This document shows positions 48,317 to 57,944 of a stretch of 64,000 nucleotides of DNA, in pieces; the first letter of the stretch is position 1, and every line of letters starts with the position of its first letter. The stretch comes from Levilactobacillus bambusae (GTDB taxonomy: Bacteria; Bacillota; Bacilli; Lactobacillales; Lactobacillaceae): NCBI RefSeq assembly GCF_003124125.1, contig NZ_QCXQ01000001.1, forward strand, positions 354,855 to 418,854. Direction: 5' to 3'. A program made the translations under genes and the position numbers. The notes beneath the pieces were generated by a model that ran no database searches, was not told where the DNA came from, and saw only the letters and a list, made by a program, of their open reading frames with translations.

Positions 48317-48730
48317 TTATTTAGCGGCCTTGGTTTTACCGTCCCACCGCACAAAACCATGGTTTAAAATGTAAATCTCCGTAAAGCCGTTCTTCTTTAG
48401 TAATACAGCTGCCCGACGACTTAAACTCTTCCCCTGATCATATAAGTACACTGGCATGTCCTGGCGAAGTTGCTGATATGACGTCTTGAACATAGAATAC
48501 GGCATACTACGGGCACCCAAAACGTGTCCCGCATTAAAATCTTTACGTTCCCGCAAATCAACAATCTGGCCATCGTGCAGGCCCTTGCTAAATTCATCGT
48601 TGTTCAAGTACTTCGCTGCTCGGCGGGCCTGAAAATCAGTCCATAACCGCCAGCCAGCCCATGCAACTAATACGATCAAAATGATGTAGTAATACACCGT
48701 CATCGTAGACATTCCTAAAATCAACCTCAT
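48317..48730 (-). CDS. Membrane-anchored rhodanese-domain protein
   Basis: 137 residues. One N-terminal membrane segment (YYYIILIVLVAWAGWRLW), then a rhodanese domain (GQIVDLRERKDFNAGHVLGARSMPY). The loop that should hold the catalytic Cys reads VYLYDQGKSLSRRAAVLL, with Asp-Gln in place of Cys, so it is probably not an active sulfurtransferase. AAGGATAG precedes ATG 48730. It is a common neighbour of glucokinase in this group. Confidence 0.9.
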   Translation of the reverse strand: MRLILGMSTMTVYYYIILIVLVAWAGWRLWTDFQARRAAKYLNNDEFSKGLHDGQIVDLRERKDFNAGHVLGARSMPYSMFKTSYQQLRQDMPVYLYDQGKSLSRRAAVLLKKNGFTEIYILNHGFVRWDGKTKAAK

Positions 48731-48769
48731 CTATCCTTCCAAATGTTGTTACAAAATATAATTAACCAT

Positions 48770-49744
48770 TTAGTTCATTTTATTAGCGTATTGAAGTGCC
48801 AACGAAGCGGCCCCAATGGCTCCAGCATCATTACCTAGTTGAGCTAACCGTAGCTTAGTCGAGTCACGGACTGACTTAAACGCAGTTTCTTGGAAGTACC
48901 GGGTTGTTGGTTGGAGTAACGTGTTTCCGGCGTTTGAAACCCCACCCCCAATAATAATGTTCGCTGGGTTAATGGTGTTTGCTACGTTTCCAAGCGCCAA
49001 CCCTAAGTACCGGGTTACCCGGTCAACAATTTGATTAGCTAAAATATCACCGTTATCCGCTAAGTAAAAGACAATCTTAGACGTAATGTCTTCGCCGCTA
49101 TCTTCCATTTCCTTTAACCGTGAAGTTCCGGTAAATTCGGCTGCCATGTCTGAAGCAACGTGTACGACACCCGTTGCGGAAGCGTAGGTCTCTAAACAAC
49201 CCTTTTTACCACAGGTACATTGATACCCATCTTGTTCAACCGTTACGTGACCAATTTCACCGGCGCCCCCATTAATACCGTGGATGAGATGGCCACCAAG
49301 GATGACCCCGCCACCGACACCTGTTCCAAGGGTAACGAACACCACGTCGTTATCCCGTTCACCAGCGCCCTTCCAGTATTCACCTAAGGCTGCCACATTA
49401 GCATCGTTTTCTAATACAAATGGTAATCCCAAGGCACCCTGAATTTGGTCCCGGACGTTCTGCTTCTTTACCCAGTTTAAATTATAGGCCCCGATCACAG
49501 TACCAGCATCGATATTCACGGCACCAGGAGTTCCCATTCCAATTCCAGTAAAGTCATCAATGGAAAAGTTAGAATCTTTGATCTCCTGCTGAATTGAATC
49601 AATGATATTAGGAACAATGTGGCCACCTTCGTCACTAATGTCCGTTGGAATTTTCCACTTGTTCATAATGTCACCGTCTGGTGAAACAAAGGCCATTTTT
49701 GTTGTCGTACCGCCCAAATCGATACCGATTAAATTCTTGCTCAT
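48770..49744 (-). CDS. glcK: Glucokinase (ROK family)
   Basis: 324 residues. The ATP-binding IGIDLGGTTTKMAF, the catalytic FVLENDANVAALGEYW and the ROK zinc site CTCGKKGCLETYAS are present. It phosphorylates glucose released inside the cell. It is preceded by yqgQ and gluP, the conserved gluP-yqgQ-glcK order of Bacillus and lactobacilli. Confidence 0.96.
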   Translation of the reverse strand: MSKNLIGIDLGGTTTKMAFVSPDGDIMNKWKIPTDISDEGGHIVPNIIDSIQQEIKDSNFSIDDFTGIGMGTPGAVNIDAGTVIGAYNLNWVKKQNVRDQIQGALGLPFVLENDANVAALGEYWKGAGERDNDVVFVTLGTGVGGGVILGGHLIHGINGGAGEIGHVTVEQDGYQCTCGKKGCLETYASATGVVHVASDMAAEFTGTSRLKEMEDSGEDITSKIVFYLADNGDILANQIVDRVTRYLGLALGNVANTINPANIIIGGGVSNAGNTLLQPTTRYFQETAFKSVRDSTKLRLAQLGNDAGAIGAASLALQYANKMN

Positions 49745-49768
49745 GGGTTGATCCCTCCAGTAGGATAA

Positions 49769-49978
49769 TTAATTTTTTCTGGCCAGCTGTTCTTCAATTC
49801 GGTGTTCATGGGTTAACACGATTTTTGCTCGTGCAAACGTTTTATCATCGATCACTCGTGCCTGATGGAGATGATCTAATTCAAGGGCCATCACTTCAAT
49901 ATCCCACATCCGCTTACCCAGATAAACATAAATCCCGAACTGCTTTAGCAACTGCTGCACATCATATAACGTTTTCAT
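49769..49978 (-). CDS. yqgQ: YqgQ family (DUF910) small protein
   Basis: 69 residues, MKTLYDVQQLLKQFGIYVYLGKRMWDIEVMALEL-type sequence, the conserved YqgQ family of unknown function always found between gluP and glcK. GGAAGGA precedes ATG 49978. Confidence 0.9.
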   Translation of the reverse strand: MKTLYDVQQLLKQFGIYVYLGKRMWDIEVMALELDHLHQARVIDDKTFARAKIVLTHEHRIEEQLARKN

Positions 49979-50017
49979 TGTCCCACATCCTTCCGAAAAA
50001 TGCACGAACCTTATGAC

Positions 50018-50689
50018 TTAAAATCCGTTCATCCCGCGTAAATACAGCCATACCAATCCAATAATCAGTACGATAGACGCCGTAATTCTCTTATATATAC
50101 TAATTGGACCAGTTTTAGGATTTTCCACTGAATACGCTACCAAAAATCCGGCAGTTAGCCCCCCTAAGTGGCCCATGAGGTCGACCCCGGGAATGAAAAT
50201 ATCCGTTACCAGATTCATTCCAATGAAAAGCAGAAACGTTTTCGTCATCTGGCGAATGTAGGCGTTCTCCCAAAAGGATTCCCCTAACATTAAGTAGGCC
50301 CCAAACAACCCAAAGATTGCCGTACTGGCACCCGCAGAAATGGCGTTTGAGAAGGCAAAACTGGCTAGATTACCGCCAATTGCCGACACTAAGAAAATGA
50401 CCGTGAACCGCCAATGCCCAAAGAGGCGTTCAATTTCAGAGCCCAGGTAATAAAAAGTAATCCCGTTAATCAGCAAGTGGGTAAACCCGATATGCAAAAA
50501 GGCTGCAGTAATTAATCGCCACCACTCACCCGCTTGAATTAAGGGGTTAACCTTGGCCCCTAACATGATCAATACAGAGGTACTCTCACTTCCGCCGGCA
50601 AGGGTTTCAATAATAAACATCACGACCATTGCGACCAGTAAAAGTTCGGTGACCCAAGGCTGGCGGTTTAATCTGTTTAGCTGCTGCAT
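50018..50689 (-). CDS. gluP: Rhomboid intramembrane serine protease
   Basis: 223 residues with about six membrane helices. GASTAIFGLFGA contains the active-site Ser and GHLGGLTAGF the His; LLINGITFYYLGSEIERLFG is the usual HN-containing helix pattern. It lacks the C-terminal TPR part of Bacillus GluP. Start ATG 50689, just after fthC. Confidence 0.94.
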   Translation of the reverse strand: MQQLNRLNRQPWVTELLLVAMVVMFIIETLAGGSESTSVLIMLGAKVNPLIQAGEWWRLITAAFLHIGFTHLLINGITFYYLGSEIERLFGHWRFTVIFLVSAIGGNLASFAFSNAISAGASTAIFGLFGAYLMLGESFWENAYIRQMTKTFLLFIGMNLVTDIFIPGVDLMGHLGGLTAGFLVAYSVENPKTGPISIYKRITASIVLIIGLVWLYLRGMNGF

Positions 50690-50704
50690 TTTGTCACCCC
50701 CAGT

Positions 50705-51256
50705 CTAATTCGTGATAATCCGTTTTAGTTTAACATCAAACGATTCAACGGGCCACTCAGCCGTCAAGTAAATTTGGGGTGAGCGTGCCAGTGCAATCGT
50801 CGATCCTGAATACGTCGCTAGGTAACGATCGTAGTATCCCGCTCCAAAACCTAACCTCGTTCCGTCACTGGGAATAAACGCCAGTCCGGGGACGATAATT
50901 AAGTCAATGTCATCTGCGGGGACTTCCCGGCCATTTTCCGGTTCTAAAATGCCATAACTCGTCCGTTTCAGTGGAACGTGTCCGGCTTCATAGTCGATAA
51001 AAACCATTTTTCGGTTTGGTCGGGTTTGCGGGATCACAACCCGCTTGCCGGCGTTCAAAGCGGCAACAATCAGCGGCACCGTATCAAGCTCAATGGCTGT
51101 GCTCATCGTTAAGCCAACGGTGGCGGCTCGTTGCCACTCAGAGCTAGCCATTAATTGATCAATCAACCCCTGCTCTTCCAGACGCCGCTGCTGCTTAGGA
51201 AGGGACTTAAGTTGGGCAATAACTGTCTGTCGAACCGTTTTCTTATCTGTTATCAT
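50705..51256 (-). CDS. fthC: 5-formyltetrahydrofolate cyclo-ligase
   Basis: 183 residues. The block DLIIVPGLAFIPSDGTRLGFGAGYYDRYL-type region is the signature of the MTHFS/YgfA family, which returns 5-formyl-THF to the folate pool using ATP. First gene of the fthC-gluP-yqgQ-glcK run. Confidence 0.96.
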   Translation of the reverse strand: MITDKKTVRQTVIAQLKSLPKQQRRLEEQGLIDQLMASSEWQRAATVGLTMSTAIELDTVPLIVAALNAGKRVVIPQTRPNRKMVFIDYEAGHVPLKRTSYGILEPENGREVPADDIDLIIVPGLAFIPSDGTRLGFGAGYYDRYLATYSGSTIALARSPQIYLTAEWPVESFDVKLKRIITN

Positions 51257-51289
51257 TTTTAGCCTTCATTTCCCCCAAAATCATCAATA

Positions 51290-51341
51290 AAGGGCGAGTA
51301 GCCAACGAGCTTTTCACTCGCGGCTACTCGCCCTTTAAAAT
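51290..51341. terminator. Strong hairpin upstream of fthC
   Basis: GGGCGAGTAGCC pairs with GGCTACTCGCCC around ~25 bases, with short T runs on both sides. It lies between rpmG and fthC, so it may be a second terminator or a leader hairpin. Confidence 0.6.
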
Positions 51342-51369
51342 TGGGATTTCTGTTGTTCATTGTCCCATA

Positions 51370-51395
51370 AAAAAATAAGGCGCAGGTCTGCGCCT
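51370..51395 (-). terminator. rpmG terminator
   Basis: Minus strand GGCGCAG pairs with CTGCGCC around two bases and is followed by TTATTTTTTT, immediately after the rpmG stop. Confidence 0.85.
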
Positions 51396-51400
51396 AAGCC

Positions 51401-51550
51401 TTATTTTGTTTCGCGGTGCAAAGTAACCTTCCGTTCACGAGGACAGTACTTCTTCAATTCAAGACGGTCCGGGTTGTTACGACGGTTTTTGCTAGTTAGA
51501 TAATTGCGTTCGTGGCAATCAGTACATTCCATAGTAATGTTTACGCGCAT
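51401..51550 (-). CDS. rpmG: Ribosomal protein L33
   Basis: 49 residues, [20 protein letters not shown] with CxxC and a second Cys in KKYCPRERK: a bL33 with the zinc ligands only partly preserved (third Cys at 36, the fourth replaced by Arg). GGGAGG precedes ATG 51550. It lies downstream of the PBP gene, as in many lactobacilli. Confidence 0.95.
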   Translation of the reverse strand: MRVNITMECTDCHERNYLTSKNRRNNPDRLELKKYCPRERKVTLHRETK

Positions 51551-51695
51551 AGTGGGTAAACCTCCCAACTGACTTTTAGAATTCGGGTCAAGACCCTTAA
51601 CTCGTAATATCTTATCATTTTTCAGATCGAATTACCAGTAATTCTGTAAATATGTTAAGGAAAATTACTTAACAGTCAGTTTAATTCCTATCCGC

Positions 51696-53795
51696 TTAAT
51701 CATCGTAGCTGGATGCCTGAGACTTTAAGTTTGAGCTGGATTGAACCATATCCCAGTAAGCACTGTAAATTTGTTTAGCGAGGGCCATATTGTTGGAATC
51801 ATCCTCGTCACTCATATTTGGCATGGCTAAGGCGACCACCACCTGTGGCTTAGTCGACGGTGCGTAGGATGCCAGCGAAAGGGTCGTCGTTGAATTTCCT
51901 TTATAGAAGGTTTCAGCCGTTCCCGTCTTACCGGATACCGATGGCGAAATTGACGACATTGATCCCCCCGTCTTATAGGTGTTCGTTCCATGGACCACGT
52001 CATAGAATCCATCCGTGACAACCTTTCTTTCGGCACTTGTCCAAGGAATGGTATTTAAGACCCGGGGAGAAACCGTTGAGACGGTTGACCCAAGTTGACC
52101 GTTAGACTGAGTACTCCGAATGCTTGAAAGGACGTGCGGTGCAATTCGATAACCCCCGTTGACGACCGTGGACATGTATTGAGCAACCTGCATCACGGTA
52201 TAAGCATCGTAGTTACCGAAAGATTCATCGAGGGCATGCCCAATGTTGGCAGCCCCACTGGCCCCTTCAATCCCCGTACTTTCTCCGGGAATATCAATCC
52301 CCGTTTGGACCCCCAGTCCGAACATATTGAAGTACTTCCGTTCCGTGTCAAACACGTTTGGGTTCATCGTTAATGCCCCACCAGGGGTGTAATTAAACTT
52401 GGCTTCCTTCATGGCAAGCTGCATCATATAGGAGTTAGACGAGACTTCAAGGGCTTCAGAGGCCGTAACGGCCATGTTAGCACTCCCCGTTTTATTAAAC
52501 CAGGATGCCTTTTTGGTTCCCCCAATATCGATTGGTTTATCCGTCAGGGTACTATTCGTTGGGGAGATCACGTTTTCCATGAGGGCACCGGAAACCATCG
52601 CCCCCTTCACAACGGACCCCATTACGATGGAATTATTAATTGTTCCGAGGGCATTATCCGTAATCTTGCCCGTTGACGGATTTTGATCCACTCCCGCAAT
52701 CCCAATGACGGCACCCGTATAAGGATTCATAACCACGGCATAGACCCCGGTATTCACCCCACCGGCACTTTCAGCAGCCGATCGGACAAGGGATTGCAAT
52801 TTATTTTGGAACTTGGCGTTAATGGAAAGTTCGAGGTTATCCCCCTTCTTACCACCATATTGAGTGACTTCCTTTTGGAGGGAACTATTTGCTTCGGTTG
52901 TCACTAACGTTTGCTTTTTAGTCCCCGCAAGAACGGATTGGTACTGTTCCTCAAGGTACGACTGCCCAACACTGTCGTCACGCGAATAACCGCTTGCTAA
53001 CAAGGTATTTACCTTGTCCGACGGTAACCCCGTTTTTTCGGAAGAAACCGTTCCGATAATTGATTTAATGGACTTCCCGTACGGGTAGTCTCTGGTATAG
53101 CTTGTCCCAACCTTAACCCCCGGCATTTCAGACAGATTTTCCCCAACTTCGGCAACTTCCTTTTGGGTCACATCTGAATCCTTAATATTGGTGGTCGATA
53201 GCGCATAGGATCCACTCATTTTAGCAAAAATTGCGGCGGCATTCTTTTGGGCGTGGGTTAACGGAATGCCAGCCTTCGAATCCATCAAATACTTTTCGGC
53301 TTTATCATATCGATCCGAGACGCTCATGTTGCTTGAAGTTGCCCCGGCCTTTTTTTCAACCGCCTTTAATCGACTTTCATCCGTGAGGTAATAATCTGCT
53401 TCCTGACGGGGAGTCAGCTTTTCCGTTGAAACTGAGACGTAGGTCCCCAGCTTGTTTGCAATTTTATACAGATCAGACGACAAAACGTTGGATCCCTTCG
53501 TATATGTAATTGCTTGGTGTGCTTTATTACCAACGAGGACCCGACCCGTTGAATCATAGATCATTCCCCGCTGAACGTTTGTAGTTTCAACGGTATTATC
53601 CGAAGAATTAACCTCGGCCTTAAACTTAGAACCATAAATAATTTGCAGATAAACTAATTGACCAATCAGTGCCGCAAATAAAATGGCGACAATAAAAAAG
53701 AGAATATTAAGCCGGAAGGGAATCCGAGACTTCGAATTTGGTTTTTTCGAGGTGGGCCGCTTCCGATTCACCTTTCGGTTATAAAAATTTTTCAC
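51696..53795 (-). CDS. pbp2b: Class B penicillin-binding protein 2B
   Basis: 699 residues. A basic cytosolic N-terminus, one membrane anchor (LNILFFIVAILFAALIGQLVYL), a dimerisation/pedestal domain, and a transpeptidase domain with SVVK (about residue 392), SSNSYM, and SGKTGTAETF (about 620). It cross-links septal peptidoglycan. The family name PBP2B is by layout; PBP2X-type PASTA domains are absent. Confidence 0.93.
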   Translation of the reverse strand: MKNFYNRKVNRKRPTSKKPNSKSRIPFRLNILFFIVAILFAALIGQLVYLQIIYGSKFKAEVNSSDNTVETTNVQRGMIYDSTGRVLVGNKAHQAITYTKGSNVLSSDLYKIANKLGTYVSVSTEKLTPRQEADYYLTDESRLKAVEKKAGATSSNMSVSDRYDKAEKYLMDSKAGIPLTHAQKNAAAIFAKMSGSYALSTTNIKDSDVTQKEVAEVGENLSEMPGVKVGTSYTRDYPYGKSIKSIIGTVSSEKTGLPSDKVNTLLASGYSRDDSVGQSYLEEQYQSVLAGTKKQTLVTTEANSSLQKEVTQYGGKKGDNLELSINAKFQNKLQSLVRSAAESAGGVNTGVYAVVMNPYTGAVIGIAGVDQNPSTGKITDNALGTINNSIVMGSVVKGAMVSGALMENVISPTNSTLTDKPIDIGGTKKASWFNKTGSANMAVTASEALEVSSNSYMMQLAMKEAKFNYTPGGALTMNPNVFDTERKYFNMFGLGVQTGIDIPGESTGIEGASGAANIGHALDESFGNYDAYTVMQVAQYMSTVVNGGYRIAPHVLSSIRSTQSNGQLGSTVSTVSPRVLNTIPWTSAERKVVTDGFYDVVHGTNTYKTGGSMSSISPSVSGKTGTAETFYKGNSTTTLSLASYAPSTKPQVVVALAMPNMSDEDDSNNMALAKQIYSAYWDMVQSSSNLKSQASSYDD

Positions 53796-53952
53796 AACGA
53801 CAAACGCTCCTTATTAATCTATTTCTATTTTACCAAATTTTTAGCTCGGTTACGTTTACTCAAGGAAATTTAAGTATTCTATGATATTCTAGATATTTGA
53901 AAGCAACTTGTACAGGTTTAAGACCTAATGTTTACTATATTTAAAGAATGAG

Positions 53953-56592
53953 GTGGCGCGTTTGCGTAAAATTTGGTTGAACCATGGTCATACAAAGCAG
54001 CAGTTTTTGACCCTGCTGGGAAGTTTTTTGTTACCCGCTTTACTGATGACCATTTACTTTGCATACCGTGGCATGGCTCCCTTTGGTAGTGATAGTCTGC
54101 TCACGGTAGATTTAGGTCAGCAATACGTTGATTTTTTCGCCTTTTTCCGGCGAACTATCTTACACCATCCAACCCAGTTTTTCTACTCCTTTGAGAAGGC
54201 TTTGGGTGGTGAATCCGTTGGGCTATACGCCTACTACTTAATGAGCCCCTTTAACTTGCTATTACTATTTTTTCCTAAAGCAACGCTAACCAGCGGCATC
54301 TTCCTCATTACCGTTCTTAAGTACGGGAGTGCTGGGCTCTCCTTTGCCTGGCTGTTGCAACAAGAAAAAATCCAACGCGGTCCACTGACTATCGCCTTTT
54401 CCACGGCCTACTCACTCATGGGCTGGGCCATTGCAAACCAGTTAAACGTGATGTGGTTGGATGCTTTGATCCTACTGCCATTAATTATCTTAGGGCTTGA
54501 CCGACTCATTGCAACGGGTCGTGTGAGACATTATGTTTTTTGGCTAACCCTCATGTTCATCATTAACTACTACATGGCCTACATGATTTGCCTATTTTCG
54601 ATTCTCTATTTCCTGTGGCGGACCGTCGATCAATTTGAAACGTGGCGCAACTGGTTTAAACGGTTATTTAAATTTGCTTGGTCGTCCATTTTAAGCGCTC
54701 TTCTGGCCGCTTGGATACTTCTGCCAACCTTCTATTCCTTGACGGAGGGAAAGACGACTTACACCGTTAAAACGTGGAAATGGACCGCCGAGTATAACGT
54801 CCCTAAGTTATTCGGTAAATTTTTCATGGGTAGCTTTAATTTCAATCAAATGCCCCACGGTACCCCCAACCTCTTTATTGGAGCGTTCGCGGTTCTAGGC
54901 TTTCTTTACTTCTTTTTTAACGGTTCCGCCAAGCTGGCATCAAGAATCGCTGCCGGGGTCGTTACCCTCGTGTTATTTCTCAGTGTCTTTTTGCAACCCC
55001 TCGACCTTCTATGGCACGCCGGTCAATTTCCGGTTTGGTACCCCTACCGGTTTTCATTTGTGATTAGCTTTTGGATGATTTTACTGGCGGCCAAAACGCT
55101 GCAACCCAATTTCATTCCAAATACGGCGGCCACTGCCATTGTAGCAGCTGTCGTGATTGCAATCACCCTATATGTCAGCCTTAACTTAAACCAGTTTGGC
55201 TACCTCAACCGTGATCATTTGATTTACGGAACGGTCGCCCTTGCCCTAGCATTCGCCTTAATTATTATTCCGCATCAACGGTTGGGTTATTACCCTTGGG
55301 TCGTTCTCGCCCTTGTTACCGTTGAAATGGGCATGAACGCATCACTATCCCTCAATAATATCAGTTACGTCAGTCAGACCCAGTACGGCCAGTATACTGA
55401 CGAACTGCAGAAAATAACCAATACCGTACAAGATCAAGACCAGGGACTATATCGGATTGGCAAAACCTTCCAAAGGGATAAAGTAGATCCCATGCAGGTT
55501 GGCTATAACGGCGGCTCCTTCTTTGGGTCAACCTTCGAAGCACAGGTCCCCACCTTCTACGGTCAAATGGGAAATCCCAATGGCGATGGATTCGTTGTTG
55601 ATTCTAACGGAACCTTAATTACAGATGCCTTGCTTAACTATAAGTACTACTTTGAACAAAAGGATAGTCCAATCACACACGATAACAGCGTATTAGTCTC
55701 AGACTCTACCCGGGCCGACTTGAAGAGCTATCCTGTCATTTCGACGGATACGATGTCCACAACCCATCAGAATCCGTACGCTCTTGCCTTCGGGTACGCG
55801 GCCAACGATGCGATTCTATCCCTAAAGAATACGACTCTTGATCCATCCCAGTACCAGGCTAACTGGTTGGCTGCTTTAACGGGTAAGAGCCGTGATAAGC
55901 AAAGTTACCTCGTTCAAAACTTTGATGAAGTCAACTTTAAAAACATCCCCCGCCAAACCAAACTCACCGGAACCATTCTAACGAAGCAGGATATTTTAAA
56001 ACCGGCAACGGTTGAGTTCAAGTTTACCCCTAAAACCAACAATTCTTATTACTTTACCTTTGGAGCTAGCCTAGTCCCAAGTAACGCCACCATTACGTTA
56101 AACGGTAAAAAGCTTCACCAGTATGATTATTGGCGAAATACCATTTTAGTCAACGTTGCTAACCAAGCCAAAGGGAAACCGCAAACCCTAACCATTACCC
56201 TTAAGAAAAATAATCTGTGGTTACAGAACTTCACCCTTTACGAGTTAAATAACCCTGCCGTTATTAACTCCCTCAAGGACTTAAAGCAGAATCAACTTAA
56301 GGTCACCCACTTTAATAGTCACACGGTTGAAGGAGACGTTACTGGAACCGATCGAAAATCGGTTCTCGCCACCTCGATTCCTTACTCAAAGGGATGGCAC
56401 GCCACTGTAAATGGAAAGCCCGTCAAGGTTTACCGAACCTTGCAGATGTTTAATGCCATCAAAATTAATAAGGGAAAGAACCACGTTAAATTCACCTACT
56501 GGCCACCATACATGACCCTTGGAATTTGTCTGAGTCTTTTAAGCCTGATCACCGTCTGTGGCACCATTCTTTGGCAAAAACGTCGTCGTTAA
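53953..56592 (+). CDS. yfhO: YfhO family membrane protein
   Basis: 879 residues. About 11-13 membrane helices in the first 520 residues, beginning FLTLLGSFLLPALLMTIYFAYRG, with the characteristic FGSDSLLTVDLGQQYVDFF motif, then a ~350-residue extracellular part and a last helix MTLGICLSLLSLITVCGTIL. YfhO proteins are GT-C-like enzymes; Bacillus YfhO glycosylates lipoteichoic acid. Start GTG 53953, or the TTG at 53962, which is better spaced from GAGGTGG. Only large host gene on the plus strand. Confidence 0.92.
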   Translation: MARLRKIWLNHGHTKQQFLTLLGSFLLPALLMTIYFAYRGMAPFGSDSLLTVDLGQQYVDFFAFFRRTILHHPTQFFYSFEKALGGESVGLYAYYLMSPFNLLLLFFPKATLTSGIFLITVLKYGSAGLSFAWLLQQEKIQRGPLTIAFSTAYSLMGWAIANQLNVMWLDALILLPLIILGLDRLIATGRVRHYVFWLTLMFIINYYMAYMICLFSILYFLWRTVDQFETWRNWFKRLFKFAWSSILSALLAAWILLPTFYSLTEGKTTYTVKTWKWTAEYNVPKLFGKFFMGSFNFNQMPHGTPNLFIGAFAVLGFLYFFFNGSAKLASRIAAGVVTLVLFLSVFLQPLDLLWHAGQFPVWYPYRFSFVISFWMILLAAKTLQPNFIPNTAATAIVAAVVIAITLYVSLNLNQFGYLNRDHLIYGTVALALAFALIIIPHQRLGYYPWVVLALVTVEMGMNASLSLNNISYVSQTQYGQYTDELQKITNTVQDQDQGLYRIGKTFQRDKVDPMQVGYNGGSFFGSTFEAQVPTFYGQMGNPNGDGFVVDSNGTLITDALLNYKYYFEQKDSPITHDNSVLVSDSTRADLKSYPVISTDTMSTTHQNPYALAFGYAANDAILSLKNTTLDPSQYQANWLAALTGKSRDKQSYLVQNFDEVNFKNIPRQTKLTGTILTKQDILKPATVEFKFTPKTNNSYYFTFGASLVPSNATITLNGKKLHQYDYWRNTILVNVANQAKGKPQTLTITLKKNNLWLQNFTLYELNNPAVINSLKDLKQNQLKVTHFNSHTVEGDVTGTDRKSVLATSIPYSKGWHATVNGKPVKVYRTLQMFNAIKINKGKNHVKFTYWPPYMTLGICLSLLSLITVCGTILWQKRRR

Positions 56593-56608
56593 CGACATTG
56601 AGTTCTAA

Positions 56609-56656
56609 CCTAAAAAGGATCCAGGAAATCAAACGATTTCCTGGATCCTTTTTAGG
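56609..56656. terminator. Bidirectional terminator between yfhO and greA
   Basis: CTAAAAAGGATCCAGGAAATC and its complement flank a four-base loop, with A/T runs on both strands; serves two convergent genes. Confidence 0.92.
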
Positions 56657-56669
56657 AACTTCAGTTAAT

Positions 56670-57143
56670 TTACTTCACATCAACAATTTTAACGGCCATA
56701 TCCCCAGAAGGAATATCAATTGTCACGTCTTCACCCTTATGGTGACCAAGGAGTCCCTTGGCAATTGGTGAGTCATTCGAGATTTTACCGTTCATTGGAT
56801 CAGCCTCTGCAGAACCTACAATCGTATAGGTTTCTGGTTCATCAGCACCCTCTTGGAAGGTCACGGTTTTACCAACGGAAACTTCATCTTCATCGGTTGC
56901 ACTATGATCAATCACTTCAGCAAATTGCAGCATGTGCTCAACCGTAGAGATCCGGCTTTCCAACATACTTTGTTCGTCCTTAGCTGACTCATACTCTGAG
57001 TTCTCAGATAAATCTCCGTAGGACCGGGCAATCTTAATCCGTTCAATTACCTTAGGTCGTTGAACCATTTTTAAGTCTTCTAATTCGTTTTCTAGCTTTA
57101 CTTTACCCTCTTCGGTCATCGGGTAAGTTTTTTCGTCTGCCAC
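56670..57143 (-). CDS. greA: Transcription elongation factor GreA
   Basis: 157 residues. The N-terminal coiled coil [43 protein letters not shown]-type region with the acidic tip (DLSENSEYE) is diagnostic. GreA stimulates cleavage of backtracked transcripts by RNA polymerase. GTG 57143, after AGGGG, gives the normal length ([13 protein letters not shown]). Confidence 0.96.
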   Translation of the reverse strand: MADEKTYPMTEEGKVKLENELEDLKMVQRPKVIERIKIARSYGDLSENSEYESAKDEQSMLESRISTVEHMLQFAEVIDHSATDEDEVSVGKTVTFQEGADEPETYTIVGSAEADPMNGKISNDSPIAKGLLGHHKGEDVTIDIPSGDMAVKIVDVK

Positions 57144-57237
57144 AATGGACACCCCTGTTTCATAAAATTTCGTTTAAATCAGCAATACAAACAATACCAC
57201 TTGCCTGCAGTTCTGCCAATCATTTTTACCTTTTAAA

Positions 57238-57915
57238 TCAAATTGTTGTGTCAAAATTCTCAAAGTTCATTTGATCATGACCACTCTGCGCTAAAATTGT
57301 TCGGATCTTCGTCGTTAACAAATCAATTGCAACGTGATTTTCCGCACCCTCTGGGACGATAATGTCCGCGTATCGCTTGGTCGGTTCCACAAACTGATGG
57401 TACATGGGTTTAACCGACTGTAAGTACTGCGAAATAATGGATTCCAACGACCGCCCCCGCTCGTTCATATCCCGCTGAATCCGTCGAATGATGCGAATAT
57501 CGTCGTCCGTATCAACGAAAACCTTAATATCCATTAAATCCCTTAGCCGGGCATCATCTAGAATGAGGATTCCCTCTAAAATAATCACGTCCCGGGGTTC
57601 TTGGCGAACCGTCCGATCGCTTCGAGTGAGGGTAGTATAATCGTAAACCGGTTTTTCAATGGCCTTATACGCCAATAAATCGGTTAACTGTTCAATCAAC
57701 AGGTCCGTGTCAAAGGCCAACGGATGGTCGTAATTTACGGCCGCCCGTTCCTCCATCGTCATGTCGCTTTGATCGTTATAGTAGGAATCCTGTTGAAGAA
57801 TCATAATTGAATGTCCCGCCAACTGATCAAAGATTGCCCGACTGACGCTCGTTTTTCCGCTTCCTGAACCGCCCGTTACCCCAACAATAATCGGCCGTTG
57901 CTTTAAATCTGCCAT
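57238..57915 (-). CDS. udk: Uridine kinase
   Basis: 225 residues. [18 protein letters not shown] (P-loop), LQQDSYYND and [10 protein letters not shown] identify uridine/cytidine kinase of pyrimidine salvage. The start is ambiguous: ATG 57915 gives the family length, while ATG 57942 directly after the mltG stop adds nine residues; neither has a strong site. Confidence 0.95.
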   Translation of the reverse strand: MADLKQRPIIVGVTGGSGSGKTSVSRAIFDQLAGHSIMILQQDSYYNDQSDMTMEERAAVNYDHPLAFDTDLLIEQLTDLLAYKAIEKPVYDYTTLTRSDRTVRQEPRDVIILEGILILDDARLRDLMDIKVFVDTDDDIRIIRRIQRDMNERGRSLESIISQYLQSVKPMYHQFVEPTKRYADIIVPEGAENHVAIDLLTTKIRTILAQSGHDQMNFENFDTTI

Positions 57916-57944
57916 ATCCGTTTGTCGCCGTCCTTTAGTCATGC

